From Marinobacter sediminicola (lineage in GTDB: Bacteria; Pseudomonadota; Gammaproteobacteria; Pseudomonadales; Oleiphilaceae), in assembly GCF_031157525.1 (NCBI RefSeq), contig NZ_JAVIXR010000005.1, positions 62,001 through 126,000 of the forward strand: a DNA stretch of 64,000 nucleotides, in the 5' to 3' direction. Position 1 is the first letter of the stretch, and each line of letters starts with the position of its first letter. This document shows, piece after piece, positions 1-8,567 of the stretch. The notes beneath the pieces are model-generated. The model was not told the DNA's origin and did no database searches. It worked only from the letters and a program-made list of their open reading frames with translations. The position numbers and the translations under genes were made by a program.

Positions 1-2
1 AC

Positions 3-2153
3 ATTATAGATTCTCTGAATGATGCCCAGCGTGAGGCAGTTACGGCACAGAATGACCACCTGCTGGTGCTGGCGGGTGCCGGCAGTGGCAAAACCCGGGT
101 GCTGGTGCACCGGATAGCGTGGTTGATGCAGGTGGATCGTGTTCCACCCACGGGGATTTTGGCGGTCACTTTTACCAATAAAGCCGCCAAAGAAATGCGT
201 TACCGCATCGAAGAGATGATGAATATTCCGTCTCGCGGCCTTTGGTTTGGCACCTTCCACGGTATCGCCCACCGTTTGCTAAGGGCGCATTCGAAGGATG
301 CCGGGCTGCCGGAGAACTTTCAGGTGCTGGACAGCGATGATCAGCTGCGTATGGTCAAGCGGGTGATGCGGGAGGCGCAGATCGATGAGAGCCAGTTCCC
401 GCCCAAGCAGGCTCAATGGTTTATCAGCAGCCAGAAAGACGAAGGGTTGCGGGCCGATCATATTCAGGAAAACCCGGGGGATCACTTCACTTCCACTATG
501 GTGAAGGTGTACCGCCGATACGAAGAACTTTGCCAACAGAGTGGTCTGGTGGACTTTGGCGAGTTGCTGCTGCGTTCCCACGAACTCTGGCTGCACCGGC
601 CGGAATTGCTGGCCCATTACCAACAGCGGTTTCAGCATATTCTGGTGGACGAGTTTCAGGATACCAATACCATTCAGTATGCCTGGCTGCAGGTGCTGGC
701 CGGCCATCGCGTGCCGCTGACCGTGGTGGGTGATGACGACCAGTCCATTTACGGCTGGCGCGGGGCCAAAATCGAGAACATCCAGCAATACCAACGGGAT
801 TTTCCGAACTCCCGGCTGGTGCGCCTGGAACAGAACTACCGCTCTACACAGCTGATTCTGAAAGCTGCTAATGCCGTAATTGCCAACAACCAGGGCAGGC
901 TCGGTAAAGAGCTTTGGACAGATGGCGTGGAAGGTGAGCCCATCAGTCTGTACGCAGCATTCAACGAGCAGGACGAAGCCAACTATATCGCCGACAGCAT
1001 CTCCAGCTGGGCCAATGAAGGCAACCTGCGTAGCGAATCCGCCATCTTGTACCGCTCCAACGCCCAATCCCGGGTGCTGGAAGAGTCCCTGATGCGCCAG
1101 GGCATCCCTTACCGGGTGTACGGCGGCCTGCGCTTTTACGACCGCCAGGAAATCCGCAACGCCTTGGCTTACTTGCGTTTGGTGCACTACCGGCGGGACG
1201 ATGCAGCCTTCGAGCGAGTGGTGAACTTGCCCACTCGTGGCATAGGCGCAAAAAGCCTGGCGGAACTGCGTGAATATGCAAGCAACCTGAGCATATCTCT
1301 ATGGGAGTCGGCCGAGCGATTGCTGGCGGCCGGGCAGGTGAAAGGTCGCGCCAAAACCGGGCTGCAGGCGTTCCTCGATATTATAGAAGAGCTGTCTGCG
1401 ATGGCTGAAGGCGCGTCGCTTCATGGGCTTATGAAGCAGACCATCGAAGCCAGCGGCCTGAAGGACTATCACGCCAGTGAAAAAGGCGAGAAGGCTCAGG
1501 CGCGGGTGGAGAACCTGGAAGAGCTGGTGAACGCCCTTGCAGATTTTGATGTGGAAGAGGGTGTGGACCCGCTCTCGGAGTTTATTGCCCAGGCTGCACT
1601 GGATGCTGGTGAATCCCAAGCGGAAGACCACGAAGACAGCGTGCAGTTGATGACCCTGCACTCCGCTAAAGGCTTGGAATTCCCGTTGGTATTCCTTGCC
1701 GGTGTTGAAGAGGGTTTGTTCCCCCACAGCATGTCTCTGGAAGAGCCGGGGCGCATGGAGGAAGAGCGGCGGCTGGCCTATGTAGGCATCACCCGGGCCA
1801 TGAAAAAGTTGGTGATTACCTACGCCGAATCCCGCCGTTTGTACGGTCAGGAGAAGTTCAACGCGCTTTCCCGCTTCGTTCGGGAGATTCCCGGCGATTG
1901 CCTGCAGGAGGTGCGCCTACGTAATACGGTAACCCGCCCGGCCATGATGGATCGCCCTAACGAAGGCCTGTTCAGCCAGGACTCTGCCCAGCAGACCGGT
2001 TTCAGCCTGGGGCAGCGTGTTCGGCACCCCAAGTTCGGCGAAGGAGTTGTGATGAATGCTGAAGGCACCGGGCACCACACAAGGGTGCAGGTGAATTTTG
2101 ACGAAGGGGCTAAGTGGTTGGTGCTGGCTTATGCGCCGTTGGAGGCCTGCTAG
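3..2153 (+). CDS. uvrD: DNA helicase II UvrD, 5' end missing
   Basis: Superfamily 1A 3'-5' DNA helicase acting in nucleotide-excision and mismatch repair. The reading frame is open from the window edge, so the start codon and a few residues lie upstream; 716 residues are visible, close to the usual 720 or so. Visible motifs: Walker A GAGSGKT at about residue 25, the DEFQDTN motif II, DDDQSIYGWRGA (motif III), and the late motifs TLHSAKGLEF and AYVGITRA. The C-terminal end (KFGEGV...) matches the UvrD Tudor-like RNA polymerase-binding tail, which favours UvrD over Rep. It converges on uppP, with a long hairpin element between them. Confidence 0.95.
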   Translation: MIDSLNDAQREAVTAQNDHLLVLAGAGSGKTRVLVHRIAWLMQVDRVPPTGILAVTFTNKAAKEMRYRIEEMMNIPSRGLWFGTFHGIAHRLLRAHSKDAGLPENFQVLDSDDQLRMVKRVMREAQIDESQFPPKQAQWFISSQKDEGLRADHIQENPGDHFTSTMVKVYRRYEELCQQSGLVDFGELLLRSHELWLHRPELLAHYQQRFQHILVDEFQDTNTIQYAWLQVLAGHRVPLTVVGDDDQSIYGWRGAKIENIQQYQRDFPNSRLVRLEQNYRSTQLILKAANAVIANNQGRLGKELWTDGVEGEPISLYAAFNEQDEANYIADSISSWANEGNLRSESAILYRSNAQSRVLEESLMRQGIPYRVYGGLRFYDRQEIRNALAYLRLVHYRRDDAAFERVVNLPTRGIGAKSLAELREYASNLSISLWESAERLLAAGQVKGRAKTGLQAFLDIIEELSAMAEGASLHGLMKQTIEASGLKDYHASEKGEKAQARVENLEELVNALADFDVEEGVDPLSEFIAQAALDAGESQAEDHEDSVQLMTLHSAKGLEFPLVFLAGVEEGLFPHSMSLEEPGRMEEERRLAYVGITRAMKKLVITYAESRRLYGQEKFNALSRFVREIPGDCLQEVRLRNTVTRPAMMDRPNEGLFSQDSAQQTGFSLGQRVRHPKFGEGVVMNAEGTGHHTRVQVNFDEGAKWLVLAYAPLEAC

Positions 2154-2165
2154 GCTTTGGTGTTT

Positions 2166-2278
2166 GCAGATAGCGGGCTGCGCCTCCCAAAAAACGCTCC
2201 TTCGGCACATCCATGTGGCGCTTGGGCTCCGCCATCCATGGCTCCGCACATTTTTGGGAGGCGCAGCCCGCTATCTGC
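2166..2278 (+). repeat. Dispersed hairpin element, copy A (28-bp perfect arms, conserved loop)
   Basis: Perfect inverted repeat: left arm 2166-2193 begins GCAGATAGCGGGCTGCGCCT, and right arm 2251-2278 is its exact reverse complement. The 57-nt loop (2194-2250) starts ACGCT and ends with GGCTCCGCCATCC then TGGCTCCGCAC. The same loop, with unrelated arm sequences, recurs at 54036-54136 (reverse orientation) and 56383-56479. This copy fills the gap between the convergent uvrD and uppP stop codons, so it could also end transcription from either side, although neither arm is followed by a long T run. Confidence 0.85.
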
Positions 2279-2317
2279 TTCGGACACGGTGCTGGCCTCA
2301 GCAAGACCTCACAGTGC

Positions 2318-3115
2318 CTACATCAACACCGCGTAAATAACCCCAGCCAGAATGACTCTGTAGATAACATAAGGCCACATGCCCACCTTGTTCAGCCATT
2401 TCAGGAAGAAGTGGATAGCGGTAATGGCAATAACGAAGGATGTAACGCCCCCTACCAGAAATGCACTCCAGTCCACGGCAATATCCGAAGTCGCTACTTC
2501 CAGAAGCTTAACTGCAGATGCCAGAGCGGTAATGGGAATGGCCAGCAGGAACGAGAAGCGGGAGGCGGTTTCCCGGCTCATGCCCAGGAACAAACCAGCA
2601 GTTATGGTAATTCCAGAACGAGAAGTGCCCGGTACAAGGGCGATGGCCTGTGCGATACCTACCAGTAAAGCGTCTTTCCAGTTCAGAGAGTCTATCGAAC
2701 GTTGGCGCTTTGGCATCCAGTCCGCAACGCCCAGCAGCAGACCGAAGAACAGGGTGGTGGCAAAGATGATTTCTACCGCACGCAGTTCGTTATCGATAAT
2801 GTCCAGTAACGCCAATCCTGCAAGACCAGCCGGGATTGTGCCAATCACCATATATAACGCCAGAGCGCCCTGGCCGACTACGCGGCGCCGGCCTATGGAC
2901 ATGAGGCCGTCCCGCGCGATGCTGAACACGTCCGTGCGGAAGTAAATCACCACCGCCAGCAAGGTGCCCACATGAACCGCAAGGTCGAACGCAACGCCCT
3001 GATCCACCCAGTCAAAAAATGCGGGTACAAGGATCAGGTGGGCTGAGCTGGAAATAGGCAGAAATTCGGTCAGTCCCTGCATAAGGCCAAGGAAAAAAGC
3101 CTGGAGAAAATCCAT
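2318..3115 (-). CDS. uppP: Undecaprenyl-diphosphatase (UppP/BacA)
   Basis: Integral membrane phosphatase that converts undecaprenyl diphosphate to the monophosphate lipid carrier for peptidoglycan and other envelope polymers. The 265-residue length is normal. The N-terminus carries the family signature GLTEFLPISSSAHL, with the two expected glutamate positions, and the second motif PGTSRSGITI with its arginine. Several hydrophobic segments follow. I chose the ATG at 3113-3115 because the protein starts MDFLQAFFLG, as in homologues; a longer reading frame upstream has no family-like sequence. It lies downstream of acr3 on the same strand but is separated by about 150 nt, so it is probably expressed on its own. 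Confidence 0.95.
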   Translation of the reverse strand: MDFLQAFFLGLMQGLTEFLPISSSAHLILVPAFFDWVDQGVAFDLAVHVGTLLAVVIYFRTDVFSIARDGLMSIGRRRVVGQGALALYMVIGTIPAGLAGLALLDIIDNELRAVEIIFATTLFFGLLLGVADWMPKRQRSIDSLNWKDALLVGIAQAIALVPGTSRSGITITAGLFLGMSRETASRFSFLLAIPITALASAVKLLEVATSDIAVDWSAFLVGGVTSFVIAITAIHFFLKWLNKVGMWPYVIYRVILAGVIYAVLM

Positions 3116-3269
3116 TCTGTTGGTTCCGTTCGGGTCAGAGGTTTGCGGTTCAATGGTAAGAAAGATGGGCGGGATATTAGCAGGGTGGTGGTTAGCTGAA
3201 CAGGTCGTGAGCCCCGGCACTGTGCTTTGTAAGCTAGCCCCGGCCAGTCACCGGGGCTCTGCGCGGGGG

Positions 3270-4334
3270 TCAAGCCGGGAATTTATCTCGGGTATTGTTG
3301 GCGATACGCACCAGAACCAGCATCAAAGGCACTTCCACCAGCACGCCAACCACTGTGGCCAATGCTGCCCCGGATTGCAGGCCAAACAGCGCAATGGCTG
3401 CGGCTACTGCCAGTTCAAAGAAATTACTGGCACCGATCATGGCGCCGGGTGCGGCGATGCAGTGGCGAACCTTCCACAGTCTGGCCCAGCCGTAGGCGAT
3501 GAAGAAAATCAGCACCGTCTGGATGGTCAGTGGTACGGCAATCAGCGCAATGTGCAGCGGGTTTTCCAGAATGACCTCGCCCTGAAAGGCGAACAGCAAC
3601 ACCAGAGTGACAATCAGCGCTGCTGGCGTAATAGGCCCCAGCCGCTTCATGAATACCTCGTCGTACCACTGCTCGCCACGGCGGGCGATCAATGTGCGGC
3701 GGGTGAGATAGCCGGCAGCCAGCGGGATCACGATGTACAGCACAACCGACAGAATCACTGTATCCCAGGGCACCTGAATGTCGGAAATGCCCAGCAGGAA
3801 AACCACAATAGGTGCGAAGGCAAACAGCATAATGATGTCGTTCAGGGATACCTGCACCAGTGTGTAGGCCGCATCGCCTTTGGTCAGGTAACTCCAGACG
3901 AACACCATCGCAGTGCAAGGTGCCGCACCCAGCAAAATGGCGCCCGCCAGGTATTCACTCGCTAATTGCGGAGCAATCCAGGGCTCGAACACCACCATCA
4001 GGAAGAACCAGGCAATGGCGAACATGGTGAAGGGTTTGATCAGCCAGTTCACGATGGTGGTAATCGCCAGTCCTTTAGGCTCCTTTCTTACACCAACAAT
4101 CGCACCGAAATCGATCTGCGCCATGATCGGAAAGATCATTGCCCAGATCAGTATGGCGATAGGGATAGACACCTGGGCGTATTCGAAGCGGGACAGGGCT
4201 TCGGGTATTCCAGGCGCAAGCTGGCCTAGCGCCACGCCGGCAATAATGGCTAGCGCTACCCAGACCGACAGGTAGCGGCCGAACAGGTCCATGCCTTCTG
4301 AGGCAGTGCTTGCGGCTTCTCTATTTTGGCTCAT
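3270..4334 (-). CDS. acr3: Arsenite efflux permease Acr3
   Basis: ACR3-family (bile/arsenite/riboflavin superfamily) carrier that exports arsenite, and in some members antimonite, across the inner membrane. The protein has 354 residues, about ten hydrophobic segments, and the family motif GAAPCTAMVFVWSYL containing the conserved cysteine needed for metalloid transport. It starts 9 nt after the arsH stop, so the two form one leftward operon divergent from arsR. No ArsA ATPase or ArsC arsenate reductase is present in the window, so its arsenite substrate must come from outside or from a reductase encoded elsewhere. Confidence 0.95.
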   Translation of the reverse strand: MSQNREAASTASEGMDLFGRYLSVWVALAIIAGVALGQLAPGIPEALSRFEYAQVSIPIAILIWAMIFPIMAQIDFGAIVGVRKEPKGLAITTIVNWLIKPFTMFAIAWFFLMVVFEPWIAPQLASEYLAGAILLGAAPCTAMVFVWSYLTKGDAAYTLVQVSLNDIIMLFAFAPIVVFLLGISDIQVPWDTVILSVVLYIVIPLAAGYLTRRTLIARRGEQWYDEVFMKRLGPITPAALIVTLVLLFAFQGEVILENPLHIALIAVPLTIQTVLIFFIAYGWARLWKVRHCIAAPGAMIGASNFFELAVAAAIALFGLQSGAALATVVGVLVEVPLMLVLVRIANNTRDKFPA

Positions 4335-4343
4335 GACTACCCC

Positions 4344-5060
4344 TCAGATGGACCGTTGGTTAACACGTTTTGATAACTCTTCAGCGCTTTCCTTGCGCTC
4401 GGAATAGCGGTTGGTCAGGTAGTCGCTGCGGTCGCGAGTCAGCAGGGTGAACTTCACCAGTTCTTCCATCACATCCACGATGCGATCGTAGTAGGAGGAC
4501 GGCTTCATGCGGTCGTTGTCATCGAACTCCATAAAGGCTTTGGCTACGGACGACTGGTTAGGAATAGTCACCATTCGCATCCACCGGCCAAGCACCCGCA
4601 ACTGATTCACCACATTGAACGACTGGGAGCCACCGCACACCTGCATCACCGCAAGGGTCTTGCCCTGAGTGGGACGAACGGCGCCCATAGACAGCGGAAT
4701 CCAGTCGATCTGGGTTTTCATGATGCCGGTCATGGCGCCGTGGCGCTCCGGGGAGCACCACACCATGCCTTCAGCCCATTGCGCCAGCTCTCGCAGCTCC
4801 TGAACTTTGGGGTGCGAGTCACCTTCGGCATCGGCCAAAGGCAGGCCGCGAGGGTTAAAGATGCGGGGTTCCGCGCCCATGGCTTCCAGTAAACGGGCGG
4901 ACTCTTCCACCACGAGCCTGCTGAATGAACGGTCTCGCAGAGAACCATAGAGCAGCAAGATGCGAGGTGCATGGTTTGAAGGCGCCGCTCCAAATACTTG
5001 CTCTGCAGTCGGTGGCTGGAACAGCTCAGAATCGATGTTGGGAGGTACGGTCGGCTTCAT
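4344..5060 (-). CDS. arsH: Arsenical resistance protein ArsH (NADPH-dependent FMN reductase fold)
   Basis: Flavoprotein of the NADPH-dependent FMN reductase family; characterised ArsH enzymes oxidise trivalent organoarsenicals to less toxic pentavalent forms. The 238-residue length is typical. The flavodoxin-like region opens [15 protein letters not shown] (about residues 33-47), the phosphate-binding loop of the family, and the later segments [10 protein letters not shown] and [17 protein letters not shown] are characteristic of ArsH. It is the first gene of the leftward arsH-acr3 unit; its start faces the arsR operator region. Confidence 0.94.
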   Translation of the reverse strand: MKPTVPPNIDSELFQPPTAEQVFGAAPSNHAPRILLLYGSLRDRSFSRLVVEESARLLEAMGAEPRIFNPRGLPLADAEGDSHPKVQELRELAQWAEGMVWCSPERHGAMTGIMKTQIDWIPLSMGAVRPTQGKTLAVMQVCGGSQSFNVVNQLRVLGRWMRMVTIPNQSSVAKAFMEFDDNDRMKPSSYYDRIVDVMEELVKFTLLTRDRSDYLTNRYSERKESAEELSKRVNQRSI

Positions 5061-5108
5061 GGTGTAATTTATAATCTCGCTATCCGGGTGTCTTTACTTT
5101 GTCATCTT

Positions 5109-5154
5109 CGATAATTAGTATCGCAAAAAAAGCATATACGGAAAACCGAATATG
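5109..5154. promoter_or_regulatory. Divergent arsH/arsR control region with operator-like palindromes
   Basis: Two inverted repeats lie in the 120-nt gap between the divergent arsH and arsR starts. CGATA-attag-TATCG is at 5109-5123. CATATACGG-aaaa-CCGAATATG is at 5133-5154 and has 9-bp arms with a single mismatch. The second lies 26 nt before the arsR ATG and is the better candidate for the ArsR operator. Assignment to ArsR is inferred from position and symmetry only. Confidence 0.6.
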
Positions 5155-5180
5155 CCAAAAATTCAGGATTGGAAAGCTTC

Positions 5181-5570
5181 ATGAATAGAGACGTTGTTCC
5201 ACATCAGGAAACTGCGCTGACGCACCAAGACTTTAGCCCGGTCACCGTATTCAAGGCCTTGAGCGACGAGTTGCGGCTGGCTGCTTTATTGCTTATTCGG
5301 GGGCAGAAAGAGCTGTGTGTGTGCGAACTGACGGAAGCCTTTGATGTGTCCCAGCCGAAGGTCAGTCGCCACCTTGCCGCATTACGGGAGGCCGGGCTGG
5401 TAGAAACAGAGCGTCGTGGGCAATGGATTTACTATTCAGTGAACCCACAGTTGCCGGACTGGGTAGCTCGGGTTCTGGATGAAACGGCGGAAAATAATAA
5501 AGCCTTGATCGAAACGCCTATGGCGAAGTTGCAGGCAATGGCCGAGCGCCCGGCACCGCAGTGCCCCTGA
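5181..5570 (+). CDS. arsR: Arsenic-responsive repressor ArsR (ArsR/SmtB family)
   Basis: Winged-helix metalloid sensor expected to repress the divergent arsH-acr3 and arsR-gap-arsJ units until As(III) binds. The protein has 129 residues. The recognition region carries ELCVCEL, a Cys-X-Cys pair at the start of the DNA-binding helix as in the E. coli-type As(III) site, followed by SQPKVSRHLAALREAGLV. A further cysteine sits near the C-terminus (QCP) and may contribute the third ligand. I chose the ATG at 5181, preceded by GGAAA at 5171-5175; a TTG at 5169 in the same frame is less likely. Confidence 0.93.
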   Translation: MNRDVVPHQETALTHQDFSPVTVFKALSDELRLAALLLIRGQKELCVCELTEAFDVSQPKVSRHLAALREAGLVETERRGQWIYYSVNPQLPDWVARVLDETAENNKALIETPMAKLQAMAERPAPQCP

Positions 5571-5615
5571 ACATTCATTGGATATATCACCTGCGAAATT
5601 CGCAAGGAGAACACC

Positions 5616-6620
5616 ATGAGTAAAATCAAAGTAGGCATTAACGGGTTTGGCCGTATTGGTCGCTTGGCGTTAAGGGCCGCCTGGGAGTGGCCTGAACTGG
5701 AATTTGTGGCGATTAATGACCCGGGCGCAGACGCTCATACTTTGGCTCATCTGCTGAACTTCGACAGTATCCATGGCCGCTGGAGCCGTGAGGCAGCTGC
5801 TGATGGCGATGACATGGTGATTGATGGCCAGCGCATCCGTGTCACTCGTAATAAAGCCATTGCCGATACCGACTGGTCTGGATGCGATCTGGTGATCGAA
5901 GCCAGCGGTGCGCACAAGACAGTGTCGGTGCTGCAGGGCTACCTCGATCAAGGCGTAAAACGGGTGGTGGTCACCGCGCCGGTGAAAGAAGCGGGCGCGA
6001 AGAATATTGTTGTGGGTGTGAATGAAGACATTTTTGATCCGGCCAGGGATCGAATTGTAACCGCGGCGTCGTGCACCACTAACTGTTTGGCGCCAGTGGT
6101 GAAAGTGATTCACGAGAAACTGGGTATCAAACACGGCTCCATTACTACCATCCACAGCCTGACCAATACCCAGACAATCATTGATGCGCCCCACAAAGAC
6201 CTGCGGCGGGCACGGGCGTGCGGCAGTTCGCTGATTCCCACAAGCACCGGTTCTGCCACGGCAATTATCGAAATATTCCCGGACCTTAAAGGACGTTTGG
6301 ATGGCCACGCAGTGCGTGTTCCCCTCACCAACGCGTCTCTGACGGATTGTGTGTTTGAGGTGGAAACGCCGACAGATCGCGATGCGGTAAACCGGCTGCT
6401 CAAAGAAGCCTCAGAGGGTGAATTGAAGGACATTCTGGGCTACGAAGAACGCCCGCTGGTATCCATCGATTACAAAACAGACCCGCGCTCGTCCATCGTC
6501 GATGCCTTGTCCACACTTGTGATCAACGGCACTCAGGTGAAGATCTATGCCTGGTATGACAACGAGTGGGGTTACGCCAACCGCACCGTTGAACTGGCAC
6601 GCAAGGTGGGCCTGGCTTGA
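5616..6620 (+). CDS. gap: ArsJ-associated glyceraldehyde-3-phosphate dehydrogenase
   Basis: Type I GAPDH of 334 residues: NAD-binding [14 protein letters not shown] at the N-terminus, catalytic cysteine in [10 protein letters not shown], and C-terminal [11 protein letters not shown]. In ars operons this enzyme uses arsenate in place of phosphate to make unstable 1-arseno-3-phosphoglycerate, which ArsJ then exports. The gene is preceded by a good ribosome-binding site (AAGGAG), lies 45 nt after arsR and is only 1 nt from arsJ, so the three are almost certainly co-transcribed. A housekeeping glycolytic role is possible from sequence alone, but the context argues for arsenate resistance. Confidence 0.93.
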   Translation: MSKIKVGINGFGRIGRLALRAAWEWPELEFVAINDPGADAHTLAHLLNFDSIHGRWSREAAADGDDMVIDGQRIRVTRNKAIADTDWSGCDLVIEASGAHKTVSVLQGYLDQGVKRVVVTAPVKEAGAKNIVVGVNEDIFDPARDRIVTAASCTTNCLAPVVKVIHEKLGIKHGSITTIHSLTNTQTIIDAPHKDLRRARACGSSLIPTSTGSATAIIEIFPDLKGRLDGHAVRVPLTNASLTDCVFEVETPTDRDAVNRLLKEASEGELKDILGYEERPLVSIDYKTDPRSSIVDALSTLVINGTQVKIYAWYDNEWGYANRTVELARKVGLA

Positions 6621-6621
6621 T

Positions 6622-7815
6622 ATGAATGCCGCCATTCGTCAGTACCTAGTGATCACGGGTAATTACTGGGCCTTCACCCTGACGGATGGGGCGTTGCGCA
6701 TGCTGGTGGTGCTGCATTTCCACCAGCTTGGTTACTCGCCGCTGCAAATCGCCCTGCTATTCGTTTTCTACGAGTTCTTCGGGGTGGTGACCAATCTGTT
6801 GGGCGGGTATCTGGGCGCTCGCATGGGTTTGAATCGCACCATGAATATCGGGCTGTTCCTGCAGATCGCGGCCTTGGCCATGCTGGCTGTTCCGGCGACC
6901 ATGCTCTCAGTGCCCTGGGTGATGGCGGCGCAAGCTATGTCCGGTATTGCCAAAGACCTGAACAAAATGTCTGCCAAAAGTGGAATCAAATTGCTGGTGC
7001 CAGATGAGCAGCAGGGCACTTTGTATAAATGGGTCGCCATCCTGACGGGGTCCAAGAACACCCTGAAGGGCGTGGGTTTTTTTCTGGGTGGCGTGTTGCT
7101 GATGTCAGTGGGCTTCACCGGCGCGGTGCTTGCCATGGCCGTGGCGCTCGGGTTGGTTTGGCTCGCCAGTCTGTTTTTGCTTAAACAGGAGTTGGGCAAG
7201 AGCACCGCAAAACCAAAATTCCGGGAGATTCTTTCAAAAAGCCGTGCCATTAACGTGCTGTCTGCAGCCCGTATGTTTCTGTTTGGTGCCCGGGATGTGT
7301 GGTTTGTTGTGGCTCTGCCCGTTTATCTGCATACGGTCTTTGGCTGGGACTTCTGGAAGGTTGGCGGTTTTATGGCCACCTGGGTCATCGGCTATGGCTT
7401 TATCCAGGCCATGGCACCCCGGATTACCGGAACAGGCGAAGGCAAGCAGCCTGTCGCATTCTGGGCCGCAGCACTGGCATTAGTTCCCGCAGCGATTGCC
7501 TTTGGTCTGATGGTCGGCTGGTCACCACAGTTTGTGGTCGTCGGTGGTTTGTTGCTGTTCGGAATCTTGTTTGCCATCAACTCCTCCCTGCATAGCTACC
7601 TGATTGTCAGCTATGCCAGAGGTGATGGTGTATCCCTGGATGTGGGTTTCTATTACATGTCCAATGCCGCAGGCCGGTTGCTGGGTACGATATTGTCTGG
7701 CTGGGTGTATCAGGTTTACGGGCTGGAGGCGTGCTTGTGGATATCATCGGGTCTGCTGGCAGCCGCCGCGTTGTTGTCATTGATGCTGCCCGAAAGGCGC
7801 GTGGCTAGAGCATGA
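6622..7815 (+). CDS. arsJ: Organoarsenical efflux MFS transporter ArsJ
   Basis: Major-facilitator protein of 397 residues with about twelve hydrophobic segments. Known ArsJ proteins expel 1-arseno-3-phosphoglycerate made by the partner GAPDH; the product then breaks down outside to arsenate, giving a reductase-free arsenate export route. The start ATG is 1 nt after the gap stop, implying translational coupling; a longer in-frame start inside gap is not needed. The conserved N-terminus (QYLVITGNYWAFTLTDGALR) matches the family. It ends 12 nt from the convergent outer-membrane protein gene. Confidence 0.93.
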   Translation: MNAAIRQYLVITGNYWAFTLTDGALRMLVVLHFHQLGYSPLQIALLFVFYEFFGVVTNLLGGYLGARMGLNRTMNIGLFLQIAALAMLAVPATMLSVPWVMAAQAMSGIAKDLNKMSAKSGIKLLVPDEQQGTLYKWVAILTGSKNTLKGVGFFLGGVLLMSVGFTGAVLAMAVALGLVWLASLFLLKQELGKSTAKPKFREILSKSRAINVLSAARMFLFGARDVWFVVALPVYLHTVFGWDFWKVGGFMATWVIGYGFIQAMAPRITGTGEGKQPVAFWAAALALVPAAIAFGLMVGWSPQFVVVGGLLLFGILFAINSSLHSYLIVSYARGDGVSLDVGFYYMSNAAGRLLGTILSGWVYQVYGLEACLWISSGLLAAAALLSLMLPERRVARA

Positions 7816-7827
7816 CAGCAGGTGGAT

Positions 7828-8454
7828 TCAGAAGCGCAGGACCAAGCCTGCACCTGCCTCAAGTTGCAGGTAGCCACTGCTGCGGTAGGTGAGCTCGCAA
7901 CCGCCGGAGCAGAGCACAGAACCACCGGAATCGAGGGCTGTATAGACACCACGAAGGTCAAGCCGCAGGCGCAAACTCTCGTTGAGTAGGAACTGGTAAC
8001 CACCGCCAAGGGATAGGGCCAGGCGGTGTTCGGTATCGTAGGTTGAATTGTCTGGTTCCAGGCGGGTCAACCCCAGTACGCCAGAGGCAAAACCGCCGTA
8101 GCTTTTGCCTCCCGGAAAGTAAAGGCCGCCGAATTGCAGTTGGTAGATGGTGACGTCGATTTCCTGTGTGCCGGGTGCAAAGACACCGTTATCCAGCTTT
8201 GCTGAGGTATCCTGCCGGCCAAAATAGAGTTCGCCCTGCGTACCGGCTTCTGGCAGGTCGAAGTTCAAAATCAACCCTTGGCTTGCAGAATCCTTGAACT
8301 TGATTTGATCTTGTGTGCTGGCCACGGAGGATTCAATATCGACAGAACTGCCCACGCGGTAGCCCACGAAAGGCGTGATGCCGATATCAGCGGCTACGGA
8401 TGTCGACATCAGGGAAAGGGCTGTTGTAAATAGGAATAGCTGCCTGAAGCTCAT
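7828..8454 (-). CDS. Putative outer-membrane beta-barrel protein, function unknown
   Basis: A 208-residue protein with a clear signal peptide (hydrophobic LFLFTTALSLMSTSVAA then a cleavage-like Ala-Asp). The mature part alternates polar and hydrophobic residues, ends in the terminal aromatic pattern GLVLRF typical of barrel-assembly signals, and has glycine-rich strand turns. Two cysteines close together (CSGGC) could form a disulfide in a loop. It resembles small OmpW/OmpA-barrel-like proteins, but I cannot assign a substrate. It is isolated: convergent with arsJ, with a terminator-like hairpin upstream. Confidence 0.75.
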   Translation of the reverse strand: MSFRQLFLFTTALSLMSTSVAADIGITPFVGYRVGSSVDIESSVASTQDQIKFKDSASQGLILNFDLPEAGTQGELYFGRQDTSAKLDNGVFAPGTQEIDVTIYQLQFGGLYFPGGKSYGGFASGVLGLTRLEPDNSTYDTEHRLALSLGGGYQFLLNESLRLRLDLRGVYTALDSGGSVLCSGGCELTYRSSGYLQLEAGAGLVLRF

Positions 8455-8478
8455 GAGCTGAGGGTCTCTGATTTCTTG

Positions 8479-8496
8479 AAAAGGCCGTGCCGGCCG
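8479..8496 (-). terminator. Possible terminator after the hotdog thioesterase gene
   Basis: On the minus strand GGCCG-gca-CGGCC is followed by TTTTC. The stem is short (5 bp, very GC-rich) and lies about 75 nt beyond the stop of the gene at 8568. Confidence 0.4.
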
Positions 8497-8567
8497 TTAT
8501 GGGATAATCATTACAGACTCTGGCTGTCTTGCCAATCGCGATGGCCCAGGGCACCTGAGTTTCCGGG

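Noticed and set aside
279-1187. 300-codon frame antisense to uvrD
   Set aside because: No start context or family features; lies wholly within uvrD.
5616-6620. Reading the GAPDH as the main glycolytic enzyme
   Set aside because: It lies 1 nt before arsJ and downstream of arsR, the recognised ArsJ-partner arrangement; the housekeeping role cannot be fully excluded.
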